The notes: generated from the sequence alone by a model not told the origin. A stretch of DNA of 64,000 nucleotides from Auanema rhodensis (GCA_964057225.1 OZ059894.1:16336476-16400475); one strand, 5' to 3'. Positions 24,833 through 39,100 are shown, counted from the first letter of the stretch. Program-made: numbers and translations.

Positions 24833-26924
24833 CTGAAATGAAACTCATATTACTCTACAGATTTGTAGAATAGTCTAGTTAGAAGTATTATTTGTAATTC
24901 AAACATTAAACGAATAAGTTTTAATGAAAGTTGGTCTATTAAAAGTTTTTCCATTGACTTTACAACATTCTAACTTTTTACTATTAAACCATAAATATTT
25001 TAAAATAATGAATATCATTATATTAAATCATCAAGTTTCAACCAATAAATCAACGAAATCATCGTTCAATTAGTTTCACAAAATAACTTTTCCGGTTTTC
25101 TTTTGAAATTGCTAATTAAGTTTCGAAAAAAAGTTGAAGAGAAGTGGAAAAACAAGCTTTCATTGAATTAAATTGAATAAATTTCCATATGTTTCGACTA
25201 TTTGTCTAATACAAATAAAATATTTACTAAAAATATAGTTAAGATGTTAGATAGTTCATCATGTATATTGCAAGGGAAATAATTAAATATTTCTCTCGAT
25301 ATTTCAAATATAATTTAAAAAAATTAAGAAACGATATGATAATCTTTGATAAGGTTTAAATTTGATTTGTTCATTATATGATATAGTTAACTTTCAAGTT
25401 TTAATTTAAACTTGAAGTTCTTAGATGAGACTAGTATATGGTATGATATGGTATTGTATTTTCTTTCTTTTTTAAATTTCAAAGTAAAATTAATCATTTG
25501 AATGATGTCTAAAACAAAAGGATTTTCATCTTTCTCTGCTTGAGATCATTGACCTTCAGAAATCTTTCCGATCATAAACTTTCTAATTTCAGTTTTAGCT
25601 TTTCTATTTTTTTTGTTTTTATCAAAATCAAAGATTCATTCTTATTTGGAACATTAATAATAATAATAATAGAAATAATAAAATTGAAATTTCAAAATAT
25701 TTTATAATTTACTTTAAAAATATTTTTTTAATTATCAAAAATTTTATTTTCTAAATATTTATAGTTTGTTTGTTTCTTTATATCTATGTGTGTTCTATGA
25801 AGTTTCATATTTGAAACACCTTAGTGCTATCAAGTGAATGATTGACTGACCACCCATAATTCTCTTCCCCTCCCCCCTCTTCTCCTGTTCAATAGCCATA
25901 TATCTCCTTTCAATTTAGAAAGCTATTTAAAACTTTTTTTCTTTTCATATTCTTATATAGAAATTTATTATATACATACATACATATATGTATATTATAT
26001 TTTCAAAATAAAATACTTTATATCAATGTGTATGACTAAGCTAATATCAATGATTTATCATCTGTAGTTGTTGAGAGATGTGGAAAAGAGGGGGGGGGGG
26101 AGGAGGAGTTTTTCCAGATCTGAACAAATCCTTATTTCTCGTTTTTGCCATTTTCATGAAGGTCAAACTCTGTATAGTTCTTCACATCTCAGCTATATAG
26201 TTATGAGGAATTATAACAAATGTTTCTTAACTATTCATTTGTATTCTCTTTCAAACTTTTACTGTCTTCAGTCTTAGACTCTTAAATCTTGAGGCTCTCT
26301 TATGCCTCTTTAATCTTTCTTATCAATTAATTAGGCCAAAGAAGTCTATCCATCGCTCAGGTCGGTTCAATGCTTGTTGTCTCTTCTATCCTCGTCTTTT
26401 CAATGGCTTTCAAATATATCCCTAGTTGAAATTCCATTTAAAGAGTGATAGAATGATTATAAAACATAGAGAGATGTTTAGGTAGCAATAAGAGAAAGAG
26501 AAATAGAGAGAGAAAGATAGAGAGAACGAGGGTGGGGATACCTTGCCATACCCCCCATTGTTCAATACAATCAATGGAAATTAGAACCTGATTTCTATTA
26601 TCATTCTATCCATCTTTTTCTCCATAAACATCATCATCTTCATCAGCATCATCTCATTCTTCCTTGTCATCTCTTTAAACCATCTCTCTCCATATCTAGT
26701 GATATCTCTTTCAACTGATATGTATTCCTCTTAGCATTTCCTATTATATCTCTTTCTTTCCCTCTTATTCTATGAACATCACTATTATCAGTCCATAATT
26801 CTTCCCTTTCACCTAATTAAGCATCATCTTATGGGATAGTCTACGAAGTGTGAAGCAGCTTGTAACTTCCACGAAACTGATCCGTCCCCCCCCCTTATTC
26901 CACTTCAATATATCATCTCACCAA

Positions 26925-26960
<36 letters not shown>

Positions 26961-28609
26961 TTATATATATTTCTCTTTCACCTACAGAAGTCTTTTCCAT
27001 AATTAAATAACTTTTTCAGTCTCGTTTATCTAACTACTTTTTCTATTCTCTCAATCTTTGTTATTCCATCCTGACACCCTTCATATCATCTCACCCCTCG
27101 AACCCCGGTCTACCACTACCCCCCATCGCCATTCTTCAATTGAGCGTCGTTTTTTTTCTTTTCTTACTTGAGATAAACCTTTTTCGCAAGTTTCTTCAAT
27201 TATATTTTCTTAACAAACTATGAACAAGAAACCCAAATAATCTCTTAACTCTTCAATATTATTCCTCATATCCGAACTCTCCTCTCATCATCGTTTTGAA
27301 TCGTTTGATCGTTCATCTTCTCACTCATTTTCACTTCACAAAACTATTGTCTTTTTTCTATTCTACAGCAAATAAAACTGATTTTTGCTACAATATTTCT
27401 AAAATATCAAATGAAATCTATTTTCAGTTCGCTTTATATGACAATACTTCGCATTTCTTTACGTTTTTTCCCTACAAATTCCAAGTGCATTCTTAGCCTC
27501 CTCCCCCTCTCTCTTCGAAAGCTAACAAAACCTGGAAGTAAACATGCTATGATCGCTTGAGAGCATAAGACAAGCTTTTCAACATATTACATTGTGTTAA
27601 ATCTGTTTGTTAAAGTAAAATATATAATTGAAATATCTTTCTTTATCATCATATCGTCTGTTTTCTTATATCTAAATCATGTTAACTACAAAACTTGACG
27701 GTTGAAGATGACCTCGGTAAAGATCTCTGGTTATCCAATCAATCGTCCAGATGTTCTATATTGTAATTACTTTTAAGTTTTGGTCAAAAACATAAAAAAT
27801 ACATGACCTTATGAGAATCAATAAATATATTTAATTTATGTATAAATATATTTATATAAAATACATTTTATAATGTGTTAACTATATTAACCATATGGTT
27901 TTTGTAAGAAATTATTCATTTTCTCTTTATATATTCATCATCCCCTTTCCTCTTTTCCCAAAAAGATTATGTTCGAAATAGATTCTGATTCATTATCATT
28001 TCGCTATCTTTCTCTGTCACAAAAATTTAATTCAAATATTGAATTCCCATTTCAATATCATGAATGATCATCTCATTTCACTTATTTCACTTTCAATATC
28101 AATCTATATTCCAATTATTCTGAATAATTAGATTTCTTTTAATTATTTATTTATAATAAATAAGATTATTAACTTAAAAGATTTCTATTATGAAAATAAC
28201 AAAACAAATTATTTGCATTCTGTATCATGTCCTATGAACAGTTTACTTAGACTTGAAATTTTCTGATTCATCAACTTAAAAGCATTGATTTGCTTTTAAA
28301 TTTTACTTCAAAACATCAGAATATATCTTGAAATTAAAAAAAATAAATTCAACAGGTTATTTCTTAAAGAAAAAACAAAAAAAATAGTAAGAATCTCATG
28401 ATGAACCTACTGTTATTCCTTATTCCCCTCTCTCTCTCTCTCTCTTTCTTCCTCTCTGTTTTGCATGTATATATTCTGATTTAGAGGTTCTTCATTGATT
28501 TCTGATCAGTCATAATCAATAAGGATTATCTTTATATCTAATAGTTATAGTTAATGAATTATTTGATGAAAATATAATTTATGAAGGACTTTATAATTTT
28601 TTATTTCAG
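24833..28609. other. Intergenic region upstream of the ShKT and Rho genes
   Basis: AT-rich with CT microsatellites (26,929-26,961 and 28,428-28,447), a G10 run near 26,091, and a TACA/TATA repeat near 25,975. It must hold the missing first exon of the ShKT gene or its long first intron, but none could be identified. No other coding signal is seen. Confidence 0.45.
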
Positions 28610-30291
28610 ATGTATGAGACAGATTCAAATATTCGAACTTTGAAAAGTGTCTTCATTGGATCTGAAGAAGTTGGGAAAACATCATTGATTGTGTCATATA
28701 CAACACAAGGATATCCAACTAAATATATTCCAACAACATTTGATAATTATTCAGGTAAATATATAAATAAAAAATTTAAAAAAAGTAATATTATATGATA
28801 TAATAATAATATTTTAGTTGTGGTCAATGTGGATAACAAGCCTATTAGAGTTCAATTATGTGATACTGCAGGACAGGTATGTTATTTATATTTTTTCTAA
28901 TATTCATATAGTTATAATATGAAAATATATAAATTCACTTAATATAACCACATTCAATATCATATTTTTTGAAATAAAATATGTGTCATCATCTTCTTTT
29001 CAACATAGTGATATGCTAATTGAAGCTTTTTGAAACTTGAGAATTATATCCTTATTTCTTATTGTTTTTGTGTATTATGATATAGTTAGATGAGAGGAAA
29101 AAAAATGAAAACCAACTGTAGTTGTTGATGACACGTGCCAGTGGTCCAGCAGAAACAGCATTTGAAGATCTGGGTGCTGGAAGATATGTCATTGGAACTT
29201 TTTGTACAAGAGATCCATTAACTCGAATCATTGGGTTTCGACTTATGAATTTACGGAACAATGTGCTAAATTATAGAAAATTAGTTGAAATATAAACGAT
29301 AAGCTTGCCTTCCTCTGGGATGTTGAGCAGTCACAAGTAAGCTGATTGCAATAAAGCAAAAGAATGAATAAGATGACATAATATGAATAATATTCTTAAA
29401 AATGAATAGATATGTATGAATGAATGTGATTTAATGAATAGAATGAATCCTGAAAGCTTCAATGAGTTTAGGGAGGAGTGAAGACAGAGTTTGACAGCTT
29501 TCAGAAAACAAAGAGATGCATCCCAGACAAAGAAGGACAAATTAAACAATATCAATTTGTTTAAGATTCTATAATAAGAATTTTAACAGTTTTTGCTATT
29601 TTTTTGGAAAATTTAAGTGGAAATCATAAATGATTTACAGCTTTTTCAGTCTTGAATTCTGTTTTTTCAGCACAAGTTTGATGGGCTTCGACCTTTATCG
29701 TATCCAGACTGTAATGTATTCATTGTTATTTACTCGGTCATCAATAAGCGATCGTATGAAGAGGTTTTAACAAGATGGATGCCGGAAATATCAAAAGTTT
29801 CTCCAAACACACCTGGTTTGTGAAATTTATACTTTTTGTACTTAAACTTGTAGTTTTTTAAGCTTTTTTTATTCAAAAAATAGACAATTTGAGACAAAAA
29901 TTGTTTTTTTGTTTGTTAAAATATTCTTTTTATACAATTTATTTACAGTTATTCTTGTTGGAACACAATCTGATCGACGTGGATGGGAAGTCAATGTAGC
30001 TGATTGTATTTCAACGATGAAAGGAAGACAATTAGCTAATCAAATTCGTGCTATTGACTTCTTTGAATGTTCAGCATTAACTCAAGATAATCTGAAACAG
30101 GTGAATATATAACGGAGAATCTTCTTTATATTATTTTATTATTTAATTAAAATTTTATATAATTCTAGATGTTTGACGCTGTCATCTTAGCTGGCTTAGA
30201 AGAACAGAAGTCCTTTGGAAAGCGACCGCAAACATCAAAACTGAAGCAAGGATTTCAACGACTTATTCATATGACAAGAAAATTAATGTAA
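28610..30291 (+). CDS. chw-1: Rho-family small GTPase, CHW-1 (Wrch/Chp)-like
   Basis: Five exons (28610-28754, 28818-28876, 29671-29815, 29949-30100, 30169-30291) give 207 residues. The ATG directly follows TTTATTTCAG, a trans-splice-type acceptor. The G-boxes are: P-loop GSEEVGKTS, switch [20 protein letters not shown] (NKxD equivalent) and ECSAL. The Rho signature [12 protein letters not shown] is present. Two features are unusual: Glu stands where Rho proteins have Gly12, and switch II reads HKFDGL instead of EDYDRL. The C-terminus ends in basic residues (HMTRKLM) without a CAAX box. Wrch/Chp proteins often have high GTP exchange or low hydrolysis, and C. elegans CHW-1 also lacks Gly12 as I recall. 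A second gene lies antisense in intron 2 (28877-29670). Family call firm; orthology moderately sure. Confidence 0.85.
29052..29379 (-). CDS. Nested small secreted protein, antisense in the Rho gene intron
   Basis: Two minus-strand exons, 29379-29309 and 29265-29052, join across a 43-base intron into 94 residues ending at a stop. Residues 1-18 ([18 protein letters not shown]) form a good signal peptide with cleavage before QHPRG. The mature part includes [12 protein letters not shown] and [12 protein letters not shown]; there is no cysteine. The donor is GC (AG/GCAAGC), a known minor class in nematodes, and the acceptor is TAATTTAG. The last about 20 residues (WFSFFFLSS and after) look like read-through of untranslated sequence, so the true C-terminus may lie earlier through another splice. 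I do not recognise the family; a peptide precursor or small secreted protein is possible. Confidence 0.55.
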
Positions 30292-33092
30292 AAATAACAA
30301 AAAATGCAACACATAGCTGGTTTTCTTTATAAGCCTCATAGTATATTTTATTTTAATTATATATGGTTGAATCTTGATGATTCATCTATTGCCATATTAA
30401 GACATCACATATAGCTAATGTTTCATTACAACTTTGTTATAATAATTTGATTATATATTATATACATATAATCTATTAGAAACTAAAGTAATAATTGCTT
30501 TTTTTTCTATTATTTACTCTTTCCTCCAATATTTTTCAACAGTTTGTCTGTAAACGGAAGGTGATTAGCGCTTTAACGAACCATTTATGTACGAAAGTTA
30601 GACTTATAATCCGAATTCTTATAAATTTTTTTCTTTACTCGTATGTGTAATGTATGTTTCAAAAGCTTCTCAAATCGTTCGTTTTCTTTATTTTTCATCA
30701 TCTTTTTGTTTATTAATTTTGTCAACGAATTATCGTAGTTGTTTGTCTGTTTGTATTGTCTGTTCTGTCACATTGGTCAGACTCTCAGTCTTTCTTTTCC
30801 TGTCCATGACATTTGAATGAAGTCAATTTCTAGTGAAAGAAGTTTTTTTTTTTGAAAATCTATATGAAATTAATAAGATATATATCATATACTATACTAT
30901 ATAAATAGCTAAATTTTCATTTTATTCTATTTACTCAATGAATCTGCTTAATCTGAATTGTTACTAAACTTTTCTCTTATTCAAGCACTACTTTTAACAC
31001 AAAAATATAAAAAACTGAAGAACATTTACTTTCTGTTCAAATGCAACCAAACGTTGAGCTTTTTTAATTCAAAATGAATGTGAAGTTGTTACTTCACGTA
31101 CACGTGAGAAATGCCTATTTTCCATTTTTTTTTTCAAATAAATAAAATTTTTAAATATTTATTTATAAAAAAATTGAACTTCTATTGATTAAATCATAAT
31201 TATAAAAAAAAAGATATATTTGAAATACAAGAAGTTTCTTTTTTAAATTATTAAAAGAAAATATAAATATTTCAATTTTTATTAATTTTTATAATAAAAA
31301 TAAAAATAATTATAGAATATCCAGTCTATGTATGAATGTGCACTAAGTATTTTCTCACGGCTATCAAAGTCATTGTGTTTCCATTAAGTGAAATTCCCTT
31401 AATATTTGAAAGAAATCTGATATGTTTTATTTTAAAAATGAGTAAAAATTATTAGATTATGTCCATTTAATCTTATAATATTAAAGGAAAATAGTAAATG
31501 ATATGTATAAATATATATATTCCTATATAATAACTGACAACTATAAATAAAATTTATTTATTTATTTAATAATATTATAATATTTGTTATTTAAATTTGA
31601 AAAATAAATTATATAAATTAGTAAATTTATTCATTTTCTACGGAAATATTAGTTTAAATTTAACAAGAGAAATCATATTTAACTATTCCATCGAATTATT
31701 TTTCAAAAAAGAAAATTCAATTTTGTTGGTTTGTCCCAAAATGTTGATGAATTGATATTGTGCTCATACACAGAGTACACACAATGGTTATGTAATGGTC
31801 ATCGTCATCGTCGTCCTCGTCCTCATCGTGTTCATGACATCAGCTGATCTCGTATACCATGTCTAGGCTTCTCAGAGAGATTATTTTTCATTATAAATTG
31901 TATGAGAAATATAATTAGAGAAGCAGAAAATTGCATAAATCATTTGAAATATGAAGTATTTATGAGAGATTTCAGAGATATAAAGCAATTGAAATAGTAT
32001 TGTTTATATAGGGATTGACTATGATGTGTAAAAAGTCAGATACTTTCACTCTCTTTATATGTCTCTCTCTCTATATATCTCTCTCTCTCCCAATCTTTTC
32101 TTTAGTCTTTCTATACATATAGATTCCAATTTTTCTCTCTCTTTCTATTCTTTTTCTCTTCATATAGAAAGTAGTAATCTGATGATCGCTAGAAGAGCAC
32201 CAAATCTAACGTCCACTCAATCAACGTAGTAAACGCCACGGTTGTCATTGTTCTGAACGTTATTCCAAATGGTTTGTCGATGAAAAAAAAAAGGAAATTT
32301 GAGAATACACTGAGTACCAATTGGATAATATTGGCCAAAACTGACCAATATCGTTTATAGTTCGCATTAGCTGAATTTCCGTTCATAATTGTAACCATAA
32401 TACTAACCTTCTCGTATATACTCAGATAAACATTTTCCGCTTAAAGAGGGAAATTCAAACGGAAGAGAGAGAGAAAGAGGGAGAGTGAGAGAGTCGAAAA
32501 TGGAAAAAATAAGAGAGAGAGCGACTGAAAGAGACGTTTAAAACATAATTTTAAACGTAAATAATTGAATATATTGAAATTTTAAAATAATTATCATTTA
32601 CATAATTTTATGGTTAAGAAAGATTTGTTTTTGTGATATTCAAATGAAAATATGGAAATAGTAAATCATTCTTTCACATAAACTGCTCAAATCTCAATTA
32701 CAATTTTCAATTTGTTTTCTAAGAAATTAGTTAATATCAAATATTTTTATCTTTTTCAACTGATTTACTCAATGTTTTCTGATTTTTCAATTGATGTTTG
32801 AAATTTTATTTCAAGTGTATAATACGAATATGCTTATTCTTCTGGTTAACATATAGATTTTCATGACAAAAAAAAGTTTTTTTTTATCATTTCTTGATAG
32901 CTATACATCAATTTGATATATTTTATAATTTTTTTTCCATCTTTTTGTACTTCAATCTCCTATTTTAGTTGAAAAAAGCAAAAAAAATTCCAATACGAAC
33001 ATTGATGTCGTATGAATCATCTAAACTAAGCCTTGTGGCAACGTACTAATGGTCAAAAAAGCTTTTCTTATACATCTGGAAAAGAGGGAAAA

Positions 33093-33112
33093 GGGGGGGG
33101 GGGGGGGGGGGG
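33093..33112. repeat. G20 homopolymer
   Basis: Twenty consecutive G on the plus strand, preceded by GGGAAAA. It can form G-quadruplexes and is prone to length error in assemblies. Confidence 0.9.
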
Positions 33113-36100
33113 CTGGGGTGTATATGTGGGTGATGCACATAAACGACACTCTATGGTTCAAGCTTGATACATATGTATATACATGCTTTGTAGCATCGTT
33201 TTTGCCGCCATCGATATGTCTATGCCGTCATCTTATTCCATCTTTTCATCAAGCCTACAGCTGTAGCATCAGCTGACTGGTTTTACTTTTATGATCTGAT
33301 AACATCCAAAGTCATTAATAACAGAGATGGTAACAAAAAAAAATTTTTTTTAAGATAAATAAAAAGAAAATCAGACGTCAACAGCTGCTGTTTACGGTGC
33401 AAATAACGGCAGAATTGAATTAAAATAATAAAAAAAAAGGAAAAAAAATTTCATCTGGTCACATGCTTAAAGGAAAAGATAAGATTTAAAAAAAGTGGAG
33501 TAGCTAGAAAGAAAGTAAAGAGTTGAAGCAAAAAAGAGAGCGTTAGGAGAGAGAGAAAGAGAAAGAGAGAGAAGATGGCACAAGCTAAAGCTTCTGACTT
33601 AACAGAAATGAATTGCTGTTAGTCCAAAATGATGATGGCCATCTTCAATTTTCTTATTTTTTCGAATAAAATAAAATAAGGAAAACCATCGTTTTTACAA
33701 TTTCTTATCTTAGTCACTGAATGCTTGTTTACCGCTTTACCAAATGCTCAGTTTTACGTTCGGACATACTTATATATGGGAAGGCTATACGGCAGTTGTA
33801 CTGACTTGATAACGCTTTTAGATGTTAGAGAGAGAGATCGTAGTCGTCGTTCTCTGGCAATCCGAACTCATTTTCAAGCCATTTTCTAAGCTTTTTTTCC
33901 TTTTATCTAAAAATAAAAATATCTGTTTTGCATATACATATACATACATATTAGTGCCATACACCAACACTTCTCAAATTTTAGTAATTTTGACGAAAGT
34001 AATAGGCTTTAAGCTATGCTTTGTTGAACATGGAGCCATATCAGCGAAGCGTTTATTTCAACTGATCCTCTCTCTCTTCCCCCTCTCTCTCTCTCTATCT
34101 CTATCTCTCTCATTCTCTCTCTCTGTATTTCTACAGATGCCTTGAAGGCCTTTATTTCAAAAAGAAAAAAACTTCATATTGTTGTCAGAGAAAAAAATAT
34201 TATTCAGTTATCTGCTCAAAAACAACCCACAAAACTAACGCGCAGTCAAGGAGAGCCAGCTGCTGGTCAGCCGGAGTTAAGAGCAGAGAAGAGCAGTTTC
34301 TGATTTTTTTTCTCTGACATACTCTCATTAAGCTTCAACATTTTTTGCTTTGTTTTCAGCTAAATTTCATGTATCTGGACAAAGACGATTAGAAGGACTT
34401 GTGTTTTCTATTTACTATTTGGTTTTCATTCAATATAGTCCAACTATATAGATATATGCTATATGTATTATTTGGTCTATTGTTGTTAGGCAATAACATA
34501 ACTAGTAAAGCAGATGCAGTACTAACAGCTAAAGCCGACAAACGAAGGCAATGAAGTAAGAATTGTAGATATGCACAGTAGTGAGGAAAGCGAATATGAA
34601 ACACATAAAGTGTGCAAGCCAAAGTGTGTCACAGAAAGAGATAGAGATGAAGAGGGAAACGGTGAGAAATAGAGAGAGAGAAAGAGAGAGAGAGAGAGAC
34701 TGGGAAAGAGAGAGCAATGGGGAGAAAAAATCAAAACGATTCCTTTTACAAAAGTTTCTTAGTTTCCCTCTGGCATGCTAATCTTCTACGCAACATCCAT
34801 ATCTGAACAATTTTTTCTTCGTCTTCTTCTTCGTCTCTTCGGTTTATCACAATATTTGTGCCTGCATCATGTCTGTCTGTTTCACAGCTTCAGAACTACA
34901 CAGTCTCTCGTAATGCAAGGATAAATCGAATGGCCTCGTCTCTCTTCGATTTTCCTTAATATCGTCCTGCTCTCTATTTCGGTCTTTTCCCTCTTTATGT
35001 CTCTCTTTTCTCTTTCTATCATATATGTCTATTGCTTCTCACTCTTTCTTTTGAACCTCTCCGTAGTTCTTTATGGCAATCCTCCTCGTCTAGTTACTTC
35101 CTTTGGCCTCTTCAATATCCTCTCAATCTATAACGCTAAGGCTACGAAATGCACAGTTAGTGAGTAAGAAGAAGAAAATGAAATAGAGAGAAAGAGAGAA
35201 AGATAAAGAGAAAAAGAGAGAGAAGAATAGTTAGTTAGAGAGAATGCAATAACTTTCAGAACGAGAGAACTAGAGCAAACCCTTCCTTTCCTGCCTTTTC
35301 TACTCTTCCTTTCTCATTTGGTTTATTTTCTGTTTGAAATAACAAAACTTTTCTTTAAAATTGCCAATATTTCCATATAATCTTCGTAACTATTCACTAT
35401 TTCATAACTTATAAAACTTTTCTTGAATTCCCTGAATCTTTTTTTGTCGAAATCGACATGTTTTCCTTGCCGAATGGCTGCCACCTATTGATCGCGGCCA
35501 AAAAAAAAACAAAAAAAGGCACGAATACTCTCTCAACTTCCGAGAACTACTTTCTAGAACTAAGCTGAAAATCTCTCGTAAATAAAAAAAAACAGTTTTC
35601 ATTATATTCTGTAGTCGTCTTGTTTGATTTCTATGTATGTCGTCATCTTTTGCGTTTGAGTTACAGAATAATTTGATGAACAAACATATTTCAGTTCCAT
35701 AGTTTAGAATGATTTCTTCATTTATCTTAATTTGTTACGAAAATAATTTTTTTTTCCAATTCTTAATGTAATTGTTCGTAAGCAATTCAGAAGTTTTAGT
35801 TCATTTATTTTATTTTCTTCTAACTATTTTCACAAAAATTCTATTATTTGAGAATAGTTTTTGTGTTGTAATCAAGAAGTCAAAAAAAAAAAGAAAACAA
35901 AAACAAATCAAGGAAGAGTTATTCATTGTATTTTAATATTTCTCATCAGCTTATAATGAAATAACTGGCAGTTGAATATCGTGATAGTAGTAGTAGTAAC
36001 ATGATGATGAAGATATAATTGAATGCAATTTTATTGATTGAAGCTTCAAATAACCTCGGTATTATAAATGAAATCGAATGCTTCAACCATCTTCTGCCTC

Positions 36101-39100
36101 ACTGATTCGTTCAGTATCTGCTCCATCGCCTTTTAGCCTTACTTGTCTGCCTTCCACTCCCTCCCATCTCTTTCGTTCTACGTCTCAGTCAGTTTCTAGC
36201 TGTCGTACAATCTATCTCATCTCGTTTTCTCTACATCTCTCCATTTTGCTGCTTCTGAATCTCGTTGTCTCTGGTCTTCATCGTCGTTTCTCTACATTCA
36301 CTGGCCAAGAATACTAAATAAGGCACAATCAAACGTTCATCATTTTCGTCGATACATAAACATTCATGTATACTATCTGCTTATACTTCTCTCACTTTCT
36401 CTCTCCCTCACTTTTGCCACTTTTCAACCTCTTATAGCAATTTCTGTATATTAAATTTACTATATATATAGAAAATAAGAGAAAACGATTGCTCGCTATT
36501 GTACGGAAATCTTAATTAAAGCTTCAATTTGCTTGGTCAAGATGAATCATTCAACGATCAGATGATCAACAGTTGCATCATCTGATCGTTTACCATCATT
36601 GTCATCACCATCGTCATCTTGTTGTTGTTTTCTTACGAACTTTGTTAAGCTACTGTCAATGCAAGAGAGACGGCTTAAGTTTGATTTCATTAAGTAACCT
36701 GGACCCTCACTCTCATAGCTCATCCAACTCAGTCGTTCTTTACTTCGCTCTTTTTGTCGTACTCCCCTTCTTAAACCAACGTCCCTCTCATTCCATGTTT
36801 ATTTTGATTTTCCTGCATTTTCTTTATACGGAATCATCTGTTTTCAATCTTCAACTAGGCCACTGCCCATATACTTCAGATTCATGTCCCCAGGGCACAT
36901 TCTCCCATTTCTGACGTGATTCACGGCTACACATGGCAGATCGAGCTTCTCTTCCCTACTACTCGTATCAACCACAGCAAGGCAACAATTCGCGTATCCG
37001 TCCTTGCGGCGCATGTAGCTTCACGAAAGAAGAAGAAACAATCATTCAGTTGCTCTGTCCTCTTATTCTCTTTCCGCCCTTACGCAATCTTCTTTTTCTT
37101 TCGAATTATTAAGGTTGTAAGTTTTCAATGAATATGCTGAGCTATCCAAATACTCAAACATGCTGCATTTTCACGAGTTGTATATATGAAATTTTGGAAA
37201 GAGAAAACTTGTTTCTCAATAGCTATTCTTCAACCGCATATCTTTCGTTCTTTATAACTTCACTTCATTTCAATAGAATCTGCCATTACAATGAATATTC
37301 CGCTTATACACATACCTTCAACTATAAGCTACAACCTTTTTCATTCATCTAGCTTTGATTTTCAAATTCTCATCCAAAAATGGACTAAATGTCACTTTCT
37401 CTTCCAATTTATACATCCGATGTATGAATATTTCTTTTATTTATTTCTTTTATTGTCTTATTCGAATATCTTTTCACAATTTATAACTTATATCTTATAT
37501 TTCTATTTCAGATTTATTATGCAACTTGGACATCAACCAAACCATCTAATGCTCATTTTACAAACATTGAAGCATTGATAAAAGCTTCATGCTTTATGAA
37601 TTTCTATAGTTTTGATTGTGAAACTTTGCTTCCCAACACGGAAAAGAAAAGTTTGACGTCTAGTCAATTACTTTCCACTTTGTCATTTTTCATTACTACT
37701 AACTTGAATTGAGTCAACATTTCATGTTTTCTTATTTTTTTTCTAATAGAATCCTAAGCATTCTTAATTCGATACAAAATAATTTTCTTAACAATCATCA
37801 GTTTTTTCTTTTGAAAAATAAAAACAAAAAATAATAATAAATCCTGTCTTTTTTTATTTTTTTTCTCACATCTTACTATTGGTCTGTGTCATTTTCATAC
37901 ATCATCTAATCATCTTCTTTACGAACTAAAGCATATCACATCACGTCATCATAATACTCTTTCTAATTTTTTTTTCATTTTGTTATTGAAGAACACAAAG
38001 ATTTTGAAAAGTATATACAATGAGAAATTGTTCTGAAAACGTGACTTTGATATGTCAGTCAAAACGATTTTGTTTCTGCTCACTTACATCATTTACAAAT
38101 AATTCTCTCTCTTTCCCTCTCTCTCTATATCTATCTATTCTCTCTTTCTCTCTCTCTTAATCTTTTTCTGATGACTTCATGGAACAACATTTTTATAACC
38201 ATAATCATAACTATAACATTAATTGGATGGACTTTTCCTGTTATCCAGCTTGTTCATGTTATAGAAAGGCATAATTCTTCATTTCTAACTAGTCTCTAAC
38301 GAAAAGTCGATTTGCCAATGTCAATGACCACAAATGACTGGATTTACATACACATATACCCATAAAATAGAATCGAACCAATTTTGGATATTTTTCGATA
38401 ACCGGATAATTACTTTCAGACGATCTATGAATCGAACTATTGAAAGATATGTATATATACAGAGAAATATAGAATAAGATAAAGAAATAGAGTAATCTAG
38501 ATATTGAGATAAACTACGAGAAGACAAGAGAATAGATGGTAACAAAGAGAGAAAAGCAGATAGAAAGAGAGACCAGGAAAGGGAGGAGTAGAAAGATAGA
38601 GAAGTGGAGAGAGAAGTAGAGAGAGAAGTAGAGAGAGAGAGAGAGAGATGGAAGCTGAACAGAGATAAGGAAGCGGAAAGCTTAAATGTAGTGAATGGCA
38701 AAAGTTATTGGATATTTATCTCTTACTACTATATAATATAAATGTATATAAATATAAATATAAGTATAGATATATATTATTTTTTCTTTTTACTATTTGA
38801 TTTAGTTTATAAATTTTTTAGTTAACTTAATAATTTTTATTTTAATAATAAATTAAAAATTAAAATATATATATAGTAGTATATAGTATATAGAATTAAT
38901 TGGCTCACACCCATTTGTCCTCCAGCAATTATAATGCTCTTTTGAGTAATATAGAATTAAAATTGGTTATAACAGCAACCTTGGAAATTTTCTATTTTTC
39001 TGTCATTCGTAATATAAGAAATGAAATTGTTTTATTCTATTTAACAGAAATATTATAAAAAGTAAAAGTTATTGAAACCGTTGTATGACACTATACTATA

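Noticed and set aside
28754-28798. Extension of the Rho GTPase first exon ([13 protein letters not shown])
   Set aside because: Read-through into intron 1; the G-box order requires the splice at 28754.
29331-29555. 74-codon minus frame in the Rho intron ([14 protein letters not shown]...)
   Set aside because: A different frame over the first exon of the nested gene; the nested two-exon model has the better signal peptide and phase.
31790-31850. CATCGT/CGTCCTCGT trinucleotide stretch as an acidic protein exon
   Set aside because: Reads as Asp/Glu in one minus frame, but no splice sites or continuing frame; probably a simple repeat.
34522-34781. Overlapping Leu/Ser-rich (minus) and Arg/Glu-rich (plus) frames
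   Set aside because: Entirely produced by a GA microsatellite; open frames in dinucleotide repeats are expected by chance.
38321-38701. 126-codon minus frame rich in Ser and Leu
   Set aside because: Arises from imperfect GA/AGAAGTAGAG repeats; the flanking non-repeat residues show no domain and no splice signals.
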